This document shows positions 44,461 through 53,686 of a stretch of DNA of 64,000 bases, piece after piece. This stretch comes from Prochlorococcus sp. AG-347-I04 (lineage in GTDB: Bacteria > Cyanobacteriota > Cyanobacteriia > PCC-6307 > Cyanobiaceae): assembly GCA_003281625.1 (NCBI GenBank), contig QCBL01000004.1, forward strand, positions 25,470-89,469. Direction: 5' to 3'. The position numbers and the translations under genes were made by a program. The notes beneath the pieces are model-generated. The model had not been told where the DNA came from. It searched no databases and saw only the letters and a program-made list of their open reading frames with translations. How positions within the stretch are numbered: the stretch's first letter is position 1; each line of letters opens with the position of its first letter.

Positions 44461-45390
44461 ATTAATACCATCTACTCTCTTTTCATAAATATAATTCCTT
44501 TTTTAATTTTTGGTTTTCTTCTTGGGAAAAAGAATCCAAAGATTTCAAAATATGTTGCAAGACCTTTAGTAAGATTCGGTATTCCATTAAGTATAATGGG
44601 CCTCCTTTTAAAGGAAGGTATAGACATAAACCTAATTAAAAGTGCATTTTTAGCATTCTCATTAATTGGATTTTTAATAGCTTTAGTAAATAAAATCCCA
44701 ATATTTAAAAAGAAGCTTCCAAATCGCACATTGCAATTAGCAGGCTTAATAGGCAACACATCTTTTCTTGGTATACCTATTGCGATAGCTCTTCTACCAT
44801 CAACAACTATAAATTTCACTATTGGATTTGATTTAGGAACAACACTTTTCGCTTGGATATTTGGACCTTTTTTTCTTCAAGAAAAATCTAACCGCAATAA
44901 CATCCCAAACATCCAAGAATTATTAAATGTATTGATAAATAGCCCTGCATCGCGAGGGATTATTGGTGTACTTCTTGCATATTTTTTTCAAATAGAAGGA
45001 ATTTTAGGTAATTATCTTTGGATTCCTGCAAGAATAGTAATCGCTTTGGCAATAATAATTGTGGGCACAAGACTTGGCATAATCACAAATCAAAATGAGA
45101 GGATTTTAGATCTAAATGAAGAAATTAAATTTTCAATTTTATTAAAGTTATTTATTCTTCCCTTTGTTGTTTTTTTAGTATGCAAACTCTTAAATTTTAA
45201 CTTCTATCAATCATCTGCAGTAATTCTTCAGGCAGCCACCCCAACGGCAATATCCACAATATTAATGGCAGAGGCTTATGGTGTGAAACAAATAATAGCT
45301 TCAAAAATTCTTTTTACTACAACCTTAATTTCAATAATCACAATCCCTCTATTAAAAATGTTTATGAATTTATTTATTCAAACAACTTAA
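44461..45390 (+). CDS. AEC-family (auxin efflux carrier type) permease
   Basis: Membrane protein with about ten helices of the AEC/bile-acid superfamily: LAGLIGNTSFLGIPIAIALLP, GTTLFAWIFGPFFLQ, ILQAATPTAISTILMAEAYG. The first ATG in frame is at 44596, but the frame upstream encodes the expected first helix (IIPFLIFGFLLGKKNPK) and is open to a TAA at 44437. Only ATT (44461) or similar codons could start it; the result of about 309 aa matches the family length. The nearby ATG at 44450 is out of frame. The certain part is 44596-45390. Substrate unknown. Confidence 0.82.
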   Translation: MNTIYSLFINIIPFLIFGFLLGKKNPKISKYVARPLVRFGIPLSIMGLLLKEGIDINLIKSAFLAFSLIGFLIALVNKIPIFKKKLPNRTLQLAGLIGNTSFLGIPIAIALLPSTTINFTIGFDLGTTLFAWIFGPFFLQEKSNRNNIPNIQELLNVLINSPASRGIIGVLLAYFFQIEGILGNYLWIPARIVIALAIIIVGTRLGIITNQNERILDLNEEIKFSILLKLFILPFVVFLVCKLLNFNFYQSSAVILQAATPTAISTILMAEAYGVKQIIASKILFTTTLISIITIPLLKMFMNLFIQTT

Positions 45391-45471
45391 ATTTTTAAAC
45401 TTTTATACATGAATAAAGAAAATTGTAAAGATTATATCCTGATAACTAAATAATGTCTTAAGATTTAGTGT

Positions 45472-45723
45472 ATGAAGTCAGCAAACCCTGAAAATGAATA
45501 TATCCCTCTAGATCTAAGGATTTCTGTAAGGAGGGACACTCTAAGGCTTATCTCAGAGATGGCTCAAGATATGGGAATAAGCATTAATGAAGTTTTCAGT
45601 TTTTTAGCAGAAGATTCTGTCGTCGATCTCGAATTAATGGAAGATTTAAATAAAATTGATATCCCAAGCAAGTGCAGCATTGAAGATTTAAAAAATGCTC
45701 TTCTTAAAAAAAGACTTTGTTAA
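45472..45723 (+). CDS. Small conserved protein with ribbon-helix-helix-like region
   Basis: An 83-aa protein. Residues 13-45 (LDLRISVRRDTLRLISEMAQ then DMGISINEVFSFLAED) show the strand-helix-turn-helix pattern of CopG/RHH DNA-binding proteins. The C-terminal third is acidic then basic. It may be a small regulator, but the family could not be confirmed here. It overlaps the convergent glycosyltransferase gene by 4 bp. Confidence 0.65.
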   Translation: MKSANPENEYIPLDLRISVRRDTLRLISEMAQDMGISINEVFSFLAEDSVVDLELMEDLNKIDIPSKCSIEDLKNALLKKRLC

Positions 45724-47525
45724 AATTTTTCAACTTTTCTATTTTTCCAGTCAGATTTATAACCACTTTCAACTAAAAATCTCGAATACTTATTTAAATC
45801 ACTTTTTTGAATTCGCCATAAATTATAAATCCCGAATTTGCCCAATTTTTGATGTTTAATTTTTGACCATTGCACTCGGCGGGTAGAGTATTCATCTATC
45901 ACGACCAATAGAGATTTATATTCATAATCAGGTTTATCCTCATAATTCTTTCTCCTATCAAAATTTAGCCTTTCTGACAGATTAATTAATCCCTCCTCGG
46001 TGCTTGGTTCATAAAAAACTATTTGTTTCGAATAATAATGTAATGAAGGTTTTCTTATCCCGATCATTGCTAAAGTTTCCTTCCCTTCGCGAATATCTAA
46101 AATTAATTTTGAGATATTCCTTAAAGGTAATTGCCTTGAAGTATCTACTAATTTTCTTATTGGCGACATCAAATAAGATTGTCCGAATAAAAGTAAAATT
46201 TGAAGATAAAGAAGGATATTTCTTGATTTTAAAGAAAATAAGATTATTGCAAGAAGGGTAAATGAAGAGAAAAACAATTTTGCTTTGAAAATAATCCCAG
46301 AGCTTACAAGTTCTGATGCAAGATTAGGCATTTCGGGATCATTAATTGAACTCAACCAAATATTTGAGAAAAAGAATGCAATTGAGAGGCCAAACAAAAT
46401 TAAAATATTAAAAATCCAACAATATAAATAACTTTTATTTACATTTTTTAGGCTTATAAAGCTATTACTTGTTAATAATGCCGCCGCCGGAATTCCTGGC
46501 AACCAATAGCTAGGTAGTTTCGTTGCAGAGAGGCTAAAGAAGATTAAAACTGACGTTAACCAACATAAAGAATATGTATAAAGAGTTTCAGTGACATTGC
46601 AACTTTCTTTTGAACTTTTAAAGAAATCGTTAAAGGTTTTAAATATACCATGATACAAAAAAGGAGTGAATGGTAATGAAGCCAATATCATTATGTAAAT
46701 AAAAAACCAGAATGGTTCTGAATGATTATTTACAACTGAGGTATATCTTTGAAAATTATGGTAACCAAAAAAACTATCCCAAAAAGGCTTTCCCTCCTTA
46801 AGAAGTTCTAATATGTACCATGGAACACTTATAAGTGTTGTTATTAAAAAACCTTTCTTAGGGTTTATCTTGCTGAGCAAAGTTTTCCAATTCTTCTGAA
46901 AAAACAAGAAAGACGTAATAGTCAATAATGCCAAAACAAATGCAACAGGTCCTTTAACTAAAATTGCAAAACCTAAAAATACCCAAGCTGAAATGCATTT
47001 ATCATTATTTTCACCTGCCATTCTTCTCCAAAACAAAAGCAGGCTTATTCCTAAGGTTCCAGTTAAAAGGGCATCACTCACAGCAGTTCTACTCCAAATA
47101 ATTATTAATGGAGAAAGAGCAAAGCCTAATGATGCAACTATTGGAGTAAGGAATTGCCTATCACTCTTCTGTGGCCAACAAAACAACGTATCTCCAATCA
47201 TCAGCATTAAAAATAATGAAGCCAAAGCTGAAGGGAGTCTTGCTGAGAGAGTGCCGAAACTATCCCAAATCTCGTTTTTCGGCAATGAGTAAAAAAAACC
47301 CATTAGCCAATATATCAGTGGAGGCTTATCAAAACGGAATATTCCATTAACTTTTGGAGTTAACCAATCACCAGATTCACTCATTGCCCGCGCTGCAGCA
47401 GCAAATAAAGGGGGAGTTTCATCCACCAATCCTGTAGTACCTAAACCTAAGATAAATATAATGATTCCACAAACTAAAATTATCAATAAGGTTATAAGCC
47501 TTTTTTTTGAGTCAAGAAGAATCAT
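45720..47525 (-). CDS. ArnT-like GT-C glycosyltransferase (GT83/PMT family)
   Basis: A 601-aa polytopic protein. The first periplasmic loop has the GT-C acidic motif VDETPPLFAAAARAM, then GDWLTPKVNGIFRFDKPPL and YWLMGFFYSL, as in ArnT. There are about twelve hydrophobic helices and a soluble C-terminal domain of about 130 residues. ArnT transfers aminoarabinose from undecaprenyl phosphate to lipid A; here the sugar and acceptor are unknown. It is 6 bp downstream of the GT4 gene, so both are probably one operon. Confidence 0.88.
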   Translation of the reverse strand: MILLDSKKRLITLLIILVCGIIIFILGLGTTGLVDETPPLFAAAARAMSESGDWLTPKVNGIFRFDKPPLIYWLMGFFYSLPKNEIWDSFGTLSARLPSALASLFLMLMIGDTLFCWPQKSDRQFLTPIVASLGFALSPLIIIWSRTAVSDALLTGTLGISLLLFWRRMAGENNDKCISAWVFLGFAILVKGPVAFVLALLTITSFLFFQKNWKTLLSKINPKKGFLITTLISVPWYILELLKEGKPFWDSFFGYHNFQRYTSVVNNHSEPFWFFIYIMILASLPFTPFLYHGIFKTFNDFFKSSKESCNVTETLYTYSLCWLTSVLIFFSLSATKLPSYWLPGIPAAALLTSNSFISLKNVNKSYLYCWIFNILILFGLSIAFFFSNIWLSSINDPEMPNLASELVSSGIIFKAKLFFSSFTLLAIILFSLKSRNILLYLQILLLFGQSYLMSPIRKLVDTSRQLPLRNISKLILDIREGKETLAMIGIRKPSLHYYSKQIVFYEPSTEEGLINLSERLNFDRRKNYEDKPDYEYKSLLVVIDEYSTRRVQWSKIKHQKLGKFGIYNLWRIQKSDLNKYSRFLVESGYKSDWKNRKVEKF

Positions 47526-47531
47526 TTAATA

Positions 47532-48608
47532 TTATTTATATCCATCCATTACCTTATTAAGCCAGTTCACAACCTTGTTAGCAAATATATCTGCGGAGGC
47601 ATTTTTTTCTACCCATTCTCTACATTTCTGACGCTTTATTTTTTCAATAATCTTTGCATAAAAAAGCATATTTTTTTTATCATCAGGAACAGCCAGATAA
47701 CCTGTTTGGCCATGCTGAATAATTTCACTAGGTCCTCCCCTTTTATAAGCTACTACAGGCACCCCACAGGCTAAAGCTTCAACAATAACGTTCCCATATG
47801 CCTCATTCCATTTCGGAGTATTTAGCAACCCTCTGCATTTGCCAAGTTCTTTTTGTAATTCGTCGGTTGATAAAAACCCCATCCAATCTATAGAGCCTTG
47901 AGGGAATGATTTTTCTATCTTTGAGGCATACATCTCATCTTCTATTAATCCCCAAACTTTTAAGTTTTCGCCAAGTTTATTTGCCACATAAACTGCGTCC
48001 TCCAAACCTTTCTCCGGAGCAACTCTTCCAACCCATGCCAAGGGTCCCTTAACTGAATCTTGAAAAATATAATTATTTAAATTAAACCCATTCCCAATAA
48101 TTGTTGGTTTTTTTATGAATGGATAATCGCCAGCTTGCATTTTCGAATGAAAAGCAAAATTATTTGGATATTTAGCATATACCTTAGAGATTAAATTACT
48201 AATTACTGAACTTTCAGAACCCATACTAATAATATGTGCAATGGGTATCTTTAAATTTAAAGTCATCCAGATTGGCAACCAATCATAGGACATGTTCAAC
48301 AATACATCTGCATGTTTAGCGATATCTATTCCTTTTTCAAGCATTCCTGCTAAAAGAGAATTTTCTGGGATACTTACTGGAGAATTATAATTTTGATGCT
48401 GCCAACTAATTTGATCTTCACCTTCCACAAAATGTAATTTTGCCTTTACATTAATTTCGTGTAACTTAGAATTTTTTGGAGCTACAACATCAACAGTATG
48501 ACCTAAAGAAGTTAAACCTGAAACTAAAGAATTTAAAGTTAATTCAACTCCACCACCTTTGCCACTTCCCAAGAACCCTATTGGAGTACTGATCAAAACT
48601 ATTCGCAT
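47532..48608 (-). CDS. GT4-family glycosyltransferase
   Basis: GT-B fold enzyme of 358 aa. The N-terminal loop IGFLGSGKGGGVELTLNSLV binds acceptor and phosphate; the C-terminal donor site carries GRVAPEKGLEDAVYVAN and EALACGVPVVAYKRGGPSEI with the conserved Glu. It adds a sugar to an unknown surface glycan. Together with the ArnT-like gene downstream and the EamA transporter upstream it forms a minus-strand cluster. Confidence 0.9.
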   Translation of the reverse strand: MRIVLISTPIGFLGSGKGGGVELTLNSLVSGLTSLGHTVDVVAPKNSKLHEINVKAKLHFVEGEDQISWQHQNYNSPVSIPENSLLAGMLEKGIDIAKHADVLLNMSYDWLPIWMTLNLKIPIAHIISMGSESSVISNLISKVYAKYPNNFAFHSKMQAGDYPFIKKPTIIGNGFNLNNYIFQDSVKGPLAWVGRVAPEKGLEDAVYVANKLGENLKVWGLIEDEMYASKIEKSFPQGSIDWMGFLSTDELQKELGKCRGLLNTPKWNEAYGNVIVEALACGVPVVAYKRGGPSEIIQHGQTGYLAVPDDKKNMLFYAKIIEKIKRQKCREWVEKNASADIFANKVVNWLNKVMDGYK

Positions 48609-48636
48609 TATTGGACTTTTTGCAGAAAGGCATTAA

Positions 48637-49578
48637 TTAAATAGTAGTATCAGAAAATTTATTTTCCCATAAACTTTTTCTCTGGCTAACAAAAAATACC
48701 GAGATAAGAACAAACACCACTCCTATCCACTGCACAATAGTTAGTCTTTCATCTAACCAAACACCTCCACTTAGAAGAGCAAATACAGGAGTTAAGAATG
48801 CAAGAGTACTAAATCCAGTTATTTCTTTATTATTAGCAAAGTAAAAAAATAATCCATACGCTATCGCTCCTCCAAAAATACTTGCAAATGACATAAGGCC
48901 CCAATCAAATATTGACCAATCTGGAATAATTGTGAAATTTGATTTTAAGCAGTGCTTAATAATTAAGGGCAAACTCCCTAAAACCATATGCCAACCTGTA
49001 ACTGCAACTGGATCACTTTTAGTACAAGTGAATCTAATTAAAATTGTTCCTAATGCCATAGCTAGTGACGCTGCAAGCATCCAAAGTTCTCCAAAGTTAA
49101 AAGTAACATTATTTATAGACTTATCAGCCATCAACCACCAATTCCCTAAAAATTCTTGTGGAACTCCTAAAAATACTATTCCTCCTAAGCCAAAAAGTAA
49201 TCCCAGCCATCCTATTGGATTAATTAAATTCCCAAAAATTGCTCTCGCTAAAATAGCTACCAAAAGTGGTTGAGAATCAATTAAGACAGAACCTAAACCT
49301 GCTCCAGTTTTTTCAATCCCATAAGTTAAAAACAATTGAAAAAAAGTGGCATCGACAATTGTAAAAACAAAGAACCACTTCAAATCGCACTTGTAAATTT
49401 TTAAATCTCTTTTAAACAAATATGTTGTTATTAGAACAAGAATCCCGGCAGGAAGTAATCTTAAAGAAGCCACTAATTCAGGCCCAGCACTAGATACTAA
49501 GGGAGTCATGGCCGCCATTGAAGTACCCCAAAGTGCAAAAGGGAGTATCATTAAAAACCAATTTAGGATTGAATTCAT
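48637..49578 (-). CDS. EamA/DMT-family transporter
   Basis: A 313-aa protein with ten predicted helices in two EamA repeats (residues about 8-137 and 165-300). Signature segments are PFALWGTSMAAMTPLVSSAG, VDATFFQLFLTYGIEKTGAG and FSTLAFLTPVFALLSGGVWL. It would transport small metabolites across the inner membrane; the substrate cannot be read. It is divergent from sppA with a 52-bp gap. Confidence 0.92.
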   Translation of the reverse strand: MNSILNWFLMILPFALWGTSMAAMTPLVSSAGPELVASLRLLPAGILVLITTYLFKRDLKIYKCDLKWFFVFTIVDATFFQLFLTYGIEKTGAGLGSVLIDSQPLLVAILARAIFGNLINPIGWLGLLFGLGGIVFLGVPQEFLGNWWLMADKSINNVTFNFGELWMLAASLAMALGTILIRFTCTKSDPVAVTGWHMVLGSLPLIIKHCLKSNFTIIPDWSIFDWGLMSFASIFGGAIAYGLFFYFANNKEITGFSTLAFLTPVFALLSGGVWLDERLTIVQWIGVVFVLISVFFVSQRKSLWENKFSDTTI

Positions 49579-49630
49579 TAGGTCTGCTGATAGTCTTTTT
49601 AAAGTAGTTTTATGAATTTACCTTAAAAGA

Positions 49631-50440
49631 ATGATTTGGCCTTTTAGACGAAAGTCAAAAAAAAGAATGGCTCGTATAGTAATTGATGAGCCTATTACAA
49701 GTTCAACAAGAGTTTCTATCCTTAAAGCTCTTAAACAAATTGAGGATAGAGAATTTCCTGCTTTAATCGTGAGAATTGATTCGCCAGGAGGTACTGTTGG
49801 GGATAGCCAAGAAATATACTCTGCTATTAAAAGACTAAAAGATAAAGGATGTAAAGTCATTGCTAGTTTTGGGAACATCTCAGCATCAGGTGGTGTTTAC
49901 ATTGGTGTTGCATCTGACAAAATAGTTGCTAATCCAGGCACAATTACAGGATCTATTGGTGTGATTATAAGAGGAAATAATTTATCTGAATTATTAGATA
50001 AAATCGGCATTAAATTTGAAACTGTTAAAAGCGGTATATTTAAAGATATACTCTCTCCAGATAAACCTCTAAGTGAGGAAGGTAGAGCTTTACTTCAAGG
50101 ACTGATAGATGAAAGTTATAAACAATTTACTGAGGCTGTTGCTGCAGGAAGAAATTTACCTGTTGAAGAAGTAAAAAAATTTGCTGATGGAAGAATTTTT
50201 ACTGGAACACAAGCCCTCGAACTTGGTCTTGTTGATAAGATTGGAGATGAATTTGTTGCTAGGGAGCTAGCTGCAGAAATGGTTAATATCGATCCTAAAA
50301 TTCAGCCATTAACATTTGGAAAGAAGAAGAAAAAAATACTTGGACTAATTCCTGGAAGTAGAATGATTGAGAAAATTATTAATAATATCTTTTTTGAGTT
50401 TGACTCATCTAATAAAGTACTTTGGTTATACAAGCCTTAA
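49631..50440 (+). CDS. sppA: Signal peptide peptidase SppA, short form
   Basis: A 269-aa S49 peptidase with one catalytic domain. The nucleophile Ser is in GNISASGGVYIGVASDKI, and the general-base Lys is probably in ETVKSGIFKD. RIDSPGGTVGDSQEIYSAI and TGSIGVI are family hallmarks. It lacks the N-terminal membrane anchor of E. coli SppA. It degrades cleaved signal peptides. aroH follows after 6 bp. Confidence 0.93.
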   Translation: MIWPFRRKSKKRMARIVIDEPITSSTRVSILKALKQIEDREFPALIVRIDSPGGTVGDSQEIYSAIKRLKDKGCKVIASFGNISASGGVYIGVASDKIVANPGTITGSIGVIIRGNNLSELLDKIGIKFETVKSGIFKDILSPDKPLSEEGRALLQGLIDESYKQFTEAVAAGRNLPVEEVKKFADGRIFTGTQALELGLVDKIGDEFVARELAAEMVNIDPKIQPLTFGKKKKKILGLIPGSRMIEKIINNIFFEFDSSNKVLWLYKP

Positions 50441-50446
50441 ATCGAT

Positions 50447-50830
50447 ATGCATGAAAAAATGAAAGATGATTATAAAGTTACATTTATTCGTGGTGCAACA
50501 ACAGCATCTGGGAATTCTGTTAGGGAAATAGAAGTTGCCGTAGTAGAATTAATTGATGAATTAATTTCACGAAACAATCTAATTAAGACGAATATACTAT
50601 CAATTACATTCACAGCGACAAAAGATTTAAATGCATGTTTCCCCGCTTCAATTGCAAGGAAATTTAATGGACTTGATTCAGTTGCCTTTTTAGACTGCCA
50701 ACAAATGGACGTATCCAATGATGTTGATTTTTGTATAAGAATAATGGCTCAAGTTTTATTGCCACCAAATTATGCAATAAAGCACCCTTATTTAAAAGGA
50801 GCTGCAAAATTAAGGGCAGATAGATGTTAA
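50447..50830 (+). CDS. aroH: Chorismate mutase, AroH class
   Basis: A 127-aa trimeric-type chorismate mutase: FIRGATTASGNSVREIEVAV carries the conserved Arg, and FTATKDLNACFPASIARKF and LDCQQMDV complete the active site region. Converts chorismate to prephenate for Phe and Tyr. A second ATG four codons later is an alternative start. It follows sppA closely. Confidence 0.93.
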   Translation: MHEKMKDDYKVTFIRGATTASGNSVREIEVAVVELIDELISRNNLIKTNILSITFTATKDLNACFPASIARKFNGLDSVAFLDCQQMDVSNDVDFCIRIMAQVLLPPNYAIKHPYLKGAAKLRADRC

Positions 50831-50900
50831 CCTTAGTGAAATTATTTTTCTGCTTTAAATTTTAAATAGCACGAATTCAACCTTAAATTCCATTCCCTTA

Positions 50901-51479
50901 ATGTTAAAAATCACAAAGAAACATATTTTTAGTCTTAAAATTTTAAGATTTTTTATTATTCCTACAATTTTAGTTTTAACTCCTTTTTTTAATAACCTCC
51001 AAGATGCTAAATCGGGGTTGGAATTTCAGTGGGATCAAGACGATAGTTATAAAAGATTAAAGTGGTTTCAAAAAGAAAATAAAAGGAAATTTAGGAATAC
51101 AATTTATTTTTTCTTGAGGCGATCTGATAGAAGAACTGATCTTTTAAAAATTAATCTAGCAATTCCTAAAACTTTTAAATCCACTTTAAAAAATGAAAAC
51201 ATTAGTTTTTGCAAAGTAAGAATAGGCGGTTTTGAAAATAGAACTAAGTGTTTAGAAGATATTCCAGCTGATATAGAAATTAATACTGATGAATCAGGTT
51301 TACGATCATTAGATATTTACCCCTACAGCCCAATTCCAAATAACAAAGATAATTATGCAGTTGTCATGAAAATTTTTAATCCCAAAAAATCAGGTTTATA
51401 TCAATTTCACTCATATGGTCAATCCAAAGGAAAATCATTTTCAAATTATTTAGGAAGCTGGACTATAGTGATCGATTAA
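50901..51479 (+). CDS. DUF2808 exported protein
   Basis: A 192-aa protein with an N-terminal signal or anchor (RFFIIPTILVLTPFF). The mature part contains GLEFQWDQDDSYKRLKW, KINLAIPKTFKS and the C-terminal GLYQFHSYGQSKG, matching the cyanobacterial DUF2808 family. It is probably periplasmic. Role unknown. The 30-bp gap to rpmH may contain only a ribosome site. Confidence 0.85.
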   Translation: MLKITKKHIFSLKILRFFIIPTILVLTPFFNNLQDAKSGLEFQWDQDDSYKRLKWFQKENKRKFRNTIYFFLRRSDRRTDLLKINLAIPKTFKSTLKNENISFCKVRIGGFENRTKCLEDIPADIEINTDESGLRSLDIYPYSPIPNNKDNYAVVMKIFNPKKSGLYQFHSYGQSKGKSFSNYLGSWTIVID

Positions 51480-51509
51480 ATGATAAATTAAATAAGGATA
51501 ATAAAACAA

Positions 51510-51647
51510 ATGACTAAAAGAACTTTTGGCGGAACTTCAAGAAAAAGAAAACGTGTATCTGGTTTTAGAGTGAGAATGCGTTCTCATACAGGTAGAAGAG
51601 TAATAAAAAGCAGAAGACAAAAAGGTAGAGAAAGAATTGCTGTATAA
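51510..51647 (+). CDS. rpmH: 50S ribosomal protein L34
   Basis: A 45-aa basic protein, [20 protein letters not shown] then [20 protein letters not shown], typical of L34. It starts at ATG 51510 and ends at 51647. The order rpmH-rnpA-(PH protein)-yidC is the classic conserved cluster. Confidence 0.96.
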
Positions 51648-51659
51648 GTTCAAATTTAA

Positions 51660-52046
51660 ATGGGCTTACCTAAGGATATGCGTTTAAAAGGTCATAGGAC
51701 TTTTAATTACATTCATAAAAATTCCACAACATATCACGGGAAATTAATGACATTTAAAGTTGCAAAATCCAATCCAGATATTCTCTTAACCCATAAATTC
51801 ATAAATCCCTCAAACAAATTTAGGGTTGCAATTGCTATTAGTAAAAAAGTTTCAAAAAAAGCTGTAGAAAGAAATAAATTAAGAAGAATGCTGCAAGAGT
51901 GGTTATTAACAAACATTCAAAAAATTAATAACCACAAACCTTATTGGTTACTTGTTAACCTTAAATTTGGAGATTTCTGCAATGATAAAAGTATACTTTT
52001 GGAGGAATTTCAAAAATTAATGTTCAAATCTCGTCTAATCAAATGA
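51660..52046 (+). CDS. rnpA: Ribonuclease P protein component
   Basis: A 128-aa protein that assists the RNase P RNA in tRNA 5' processing. The RNR-type motif is KAVERNKLRRMLQEW. FRVAIAISKKVSKK precedes it, as in other RnpA. It is 12 bp after rpmH, and its stop overlaps the start of the next gene by 4 bp. Confidence 0.93.
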   Translation: MGLPKDMRLKGHRTFNYIHKNSTTYHGKLMTFKVAKSNPDILLTHKFINPSNKFRVAIAISKKVSKKAVERNKLRRMLQEWLLTNIQKINNHKPYWLLVNLKFGDFCNDKSILLEEFQKLMFKSRLIK

Positions 52047-52465
52047 TTAACATGAATGAAGAAACCTTTTATGAAGGTGGTCCTGCTAAAAGTGATTTAA
52101 TGATAAATCTATTAGCGGGGATAACTATACTTGGTTTGCCATTTACCTTTGCCGCAATAGTTAGAGCATTGTGGTTGAGATATAAAATTACAAACAAAAG
52201 AATTACTATAGATGGCGGTTGGTTTGGTAAAAATAAAACTCAAGTCTCATTAAGTAACATTGAAGAAATCAGATCTATTCCAAGAGGATTCGGTTCGTAT
52301 GGAGATATGGTTCTTATTCTTAACGATGGATCAAAGGTTGAAATGAAATCATTACCTTTATTCAGGGAAAAGCAAAAATTTATTGAAGAAAATATATATA
52401 AAAGATCACAAATCCCAAATCTCAACGAAGTAAAAGGATTTGCGACTAAATCCCAAATAAATTAA
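52043..52465 (+). CDS. Bacterial PH-domain membrane protein
   Basis: A 140-aa protein with a hydrophobic hairpin (about residues 20-45) followed by a small PH-like (YdbT/bPH2) domain: RYKITNKRITIDGGWFGKNK, EEIRSIPRGFGSYGDMVL. It starts inside the rnpA stop and precedes yidC, a position conserved in cyanobacteria, which suggests a link to membrane protein insertion. The exact role is unknown. Confidence 0.85.
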   Translation: MINMNEETFYEGGPAKSDLMINLLAGITILGLPFTFAAIVRALWLRYKITNKRITIDGGWFGKNKTQVSLSNIEEIRSIPRGFGSYGDMVLILNDGSKVEMKSLPLFREKQKFIEENIYKRSQIPNLNEVKGFATKSQIN

Positions 52466-52528
52466 TTACAAAAATCTTATTTTCCTGTAAAATAAAATGT
52501 CTATCCAAATTACACTCTCTTTAATATC

Positions 52529-53671
52529 GTGATAGGGTTCATTTCTGAAAAACTACTTATCCCGATTCTAGATTTTTTCTACGGTTTAGTTCCTAGTTAT
52601 GGATTAGCGATTGTTGCCTTGACAGTCGTAATCAGAATTGCACTTTTCCCTTTAAGCGCTGGTTCCATTAGAAGCGCAAGGCGGATGAAGATTGCCCAAC
52701 CAGTGATGCAAAAAAGGCAAGCAGAAATAAAATCTAAGTTTTCAGGTGATCCAAAGAAACAGCAAGAAGAGCTTGGAAAATTAATGAATGAGTTTGGAAG
52801 TCCTCTCGCAGGTTGCCTTCCCTTAATTGTACAAATGCCTGTTCTATTCGCATTGTTTGCAACCCTAAGAGGCTCTCCATTCGCTGATGTCCCCTACAAC
52901 ATAAATCTCAAGGTCGTACCACAGGATCAAGTAGCAGCCATTGATCCAAAACCTTACAAATCCCCACGACACTCTATATTTATTACAGAAAAATCACATT
53001 TTCCTGTTATCGCAACGATTCCCAGTGGAACAAAATTGGGAACAGAAGAATCCATAAAAGTTAATCTACAAACAACAAATGGCAATAGCTATTCGGATGT
53101 TTTATCTAAATACGATAACGGATCTAAATTCCTCCCCACTTGGAAGGTCTCTAAAGGATCCGAAAATCTTAAAGTTTCCCAAGACGGTACAGTAACAGCA
53201 ATTAAACCGGGCGATGCAACAATCGAGGCCAAAATCCCTGGTTTGGCTGCTAAAAGTGGATTTTTATTCATTAAAGCTCTTGGACAAGTTGGTTTCTATG
53301 TAGATGGAGCAATTAATTGGGATATTGCCGCATTAGTTGGTGCCTTTGGATTAACTTTACTTCTCTCGCAAGTTTTATCAAGTCAGGGCATGCCTGCGAA
53401 TCCACAGCAATCAACAGCAAATAAAATTACACCAGTCATGATAACTGGAATGTTTCTGTTTTTCCCACTGCCAGCTGGAGTCTTACTCTACATGGTTGTC
53501 GCTAATATTTTTCAGGCATTTCAAACTTTTCTGCTTAATAAAGAAGCTCTTCCTGAGAATTTACAGAAAATTTTGGATCAACAATTATTAACAAAAAATG
53601 AAGTAATAACAACTTCTGCTTCAACTATCTCAGATAAAAGATTACCTTTCGAACCTAACAGTAAAAAATAG
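52529..53671 (+). CDS. yidC: Membrane protein insertase YidC (with Ig-like insert)
   Basis: A 380-aa insertase from a GTG start, with a YidC/Oxa1 core: [52 protein letters not shown] loop and C-terminal helices. The basic cytosolic hairpin is [20 protein letters not shown]. Between the second and third core helices, about residues 180-250, lies a segment ([20 protein letters not shown] then [15 protein letters not shown]) that reads as a bacterial Ig-like (Big_2) domain. Inserts thylakoid and plasma membrane proteins. Confidence 0.95.
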   Translation: MIGFISEKLLIPILDFFYGLVPSYGLAIVALTVVIRIALFPLSAGSIRSARRMKIAQPVMQKRQAEIKSKFSGDPKKQQEELGKLMNEFGSPLAGCLPLIVQMPVLFALFATLRGSPFADVPYNINLKVVPQDQVAAIDPKPYKSPRHSIFITEKSHFPVIATIPSGTKLGTEESIKVNLQTTNGNSYSDVLSKYDNGSKFLPTWKVSKGSENLKVSQDGTVTAIKPGDATIEAKIPGLAAKSGFLFIKALGQVGFYVDGAINWDIAALVGAFGLTLLLSQVLSSQGMPANPQQSTANKITPVMITGMFLFFPLPAGVLLYMVVANIFQAFQTFLLNKEALPENLQKILDQQLLTKNEVITTSASTISDKRLPFEPNSKK

Positions 53672-53686
53672 TCTTAATCTTAAGTA

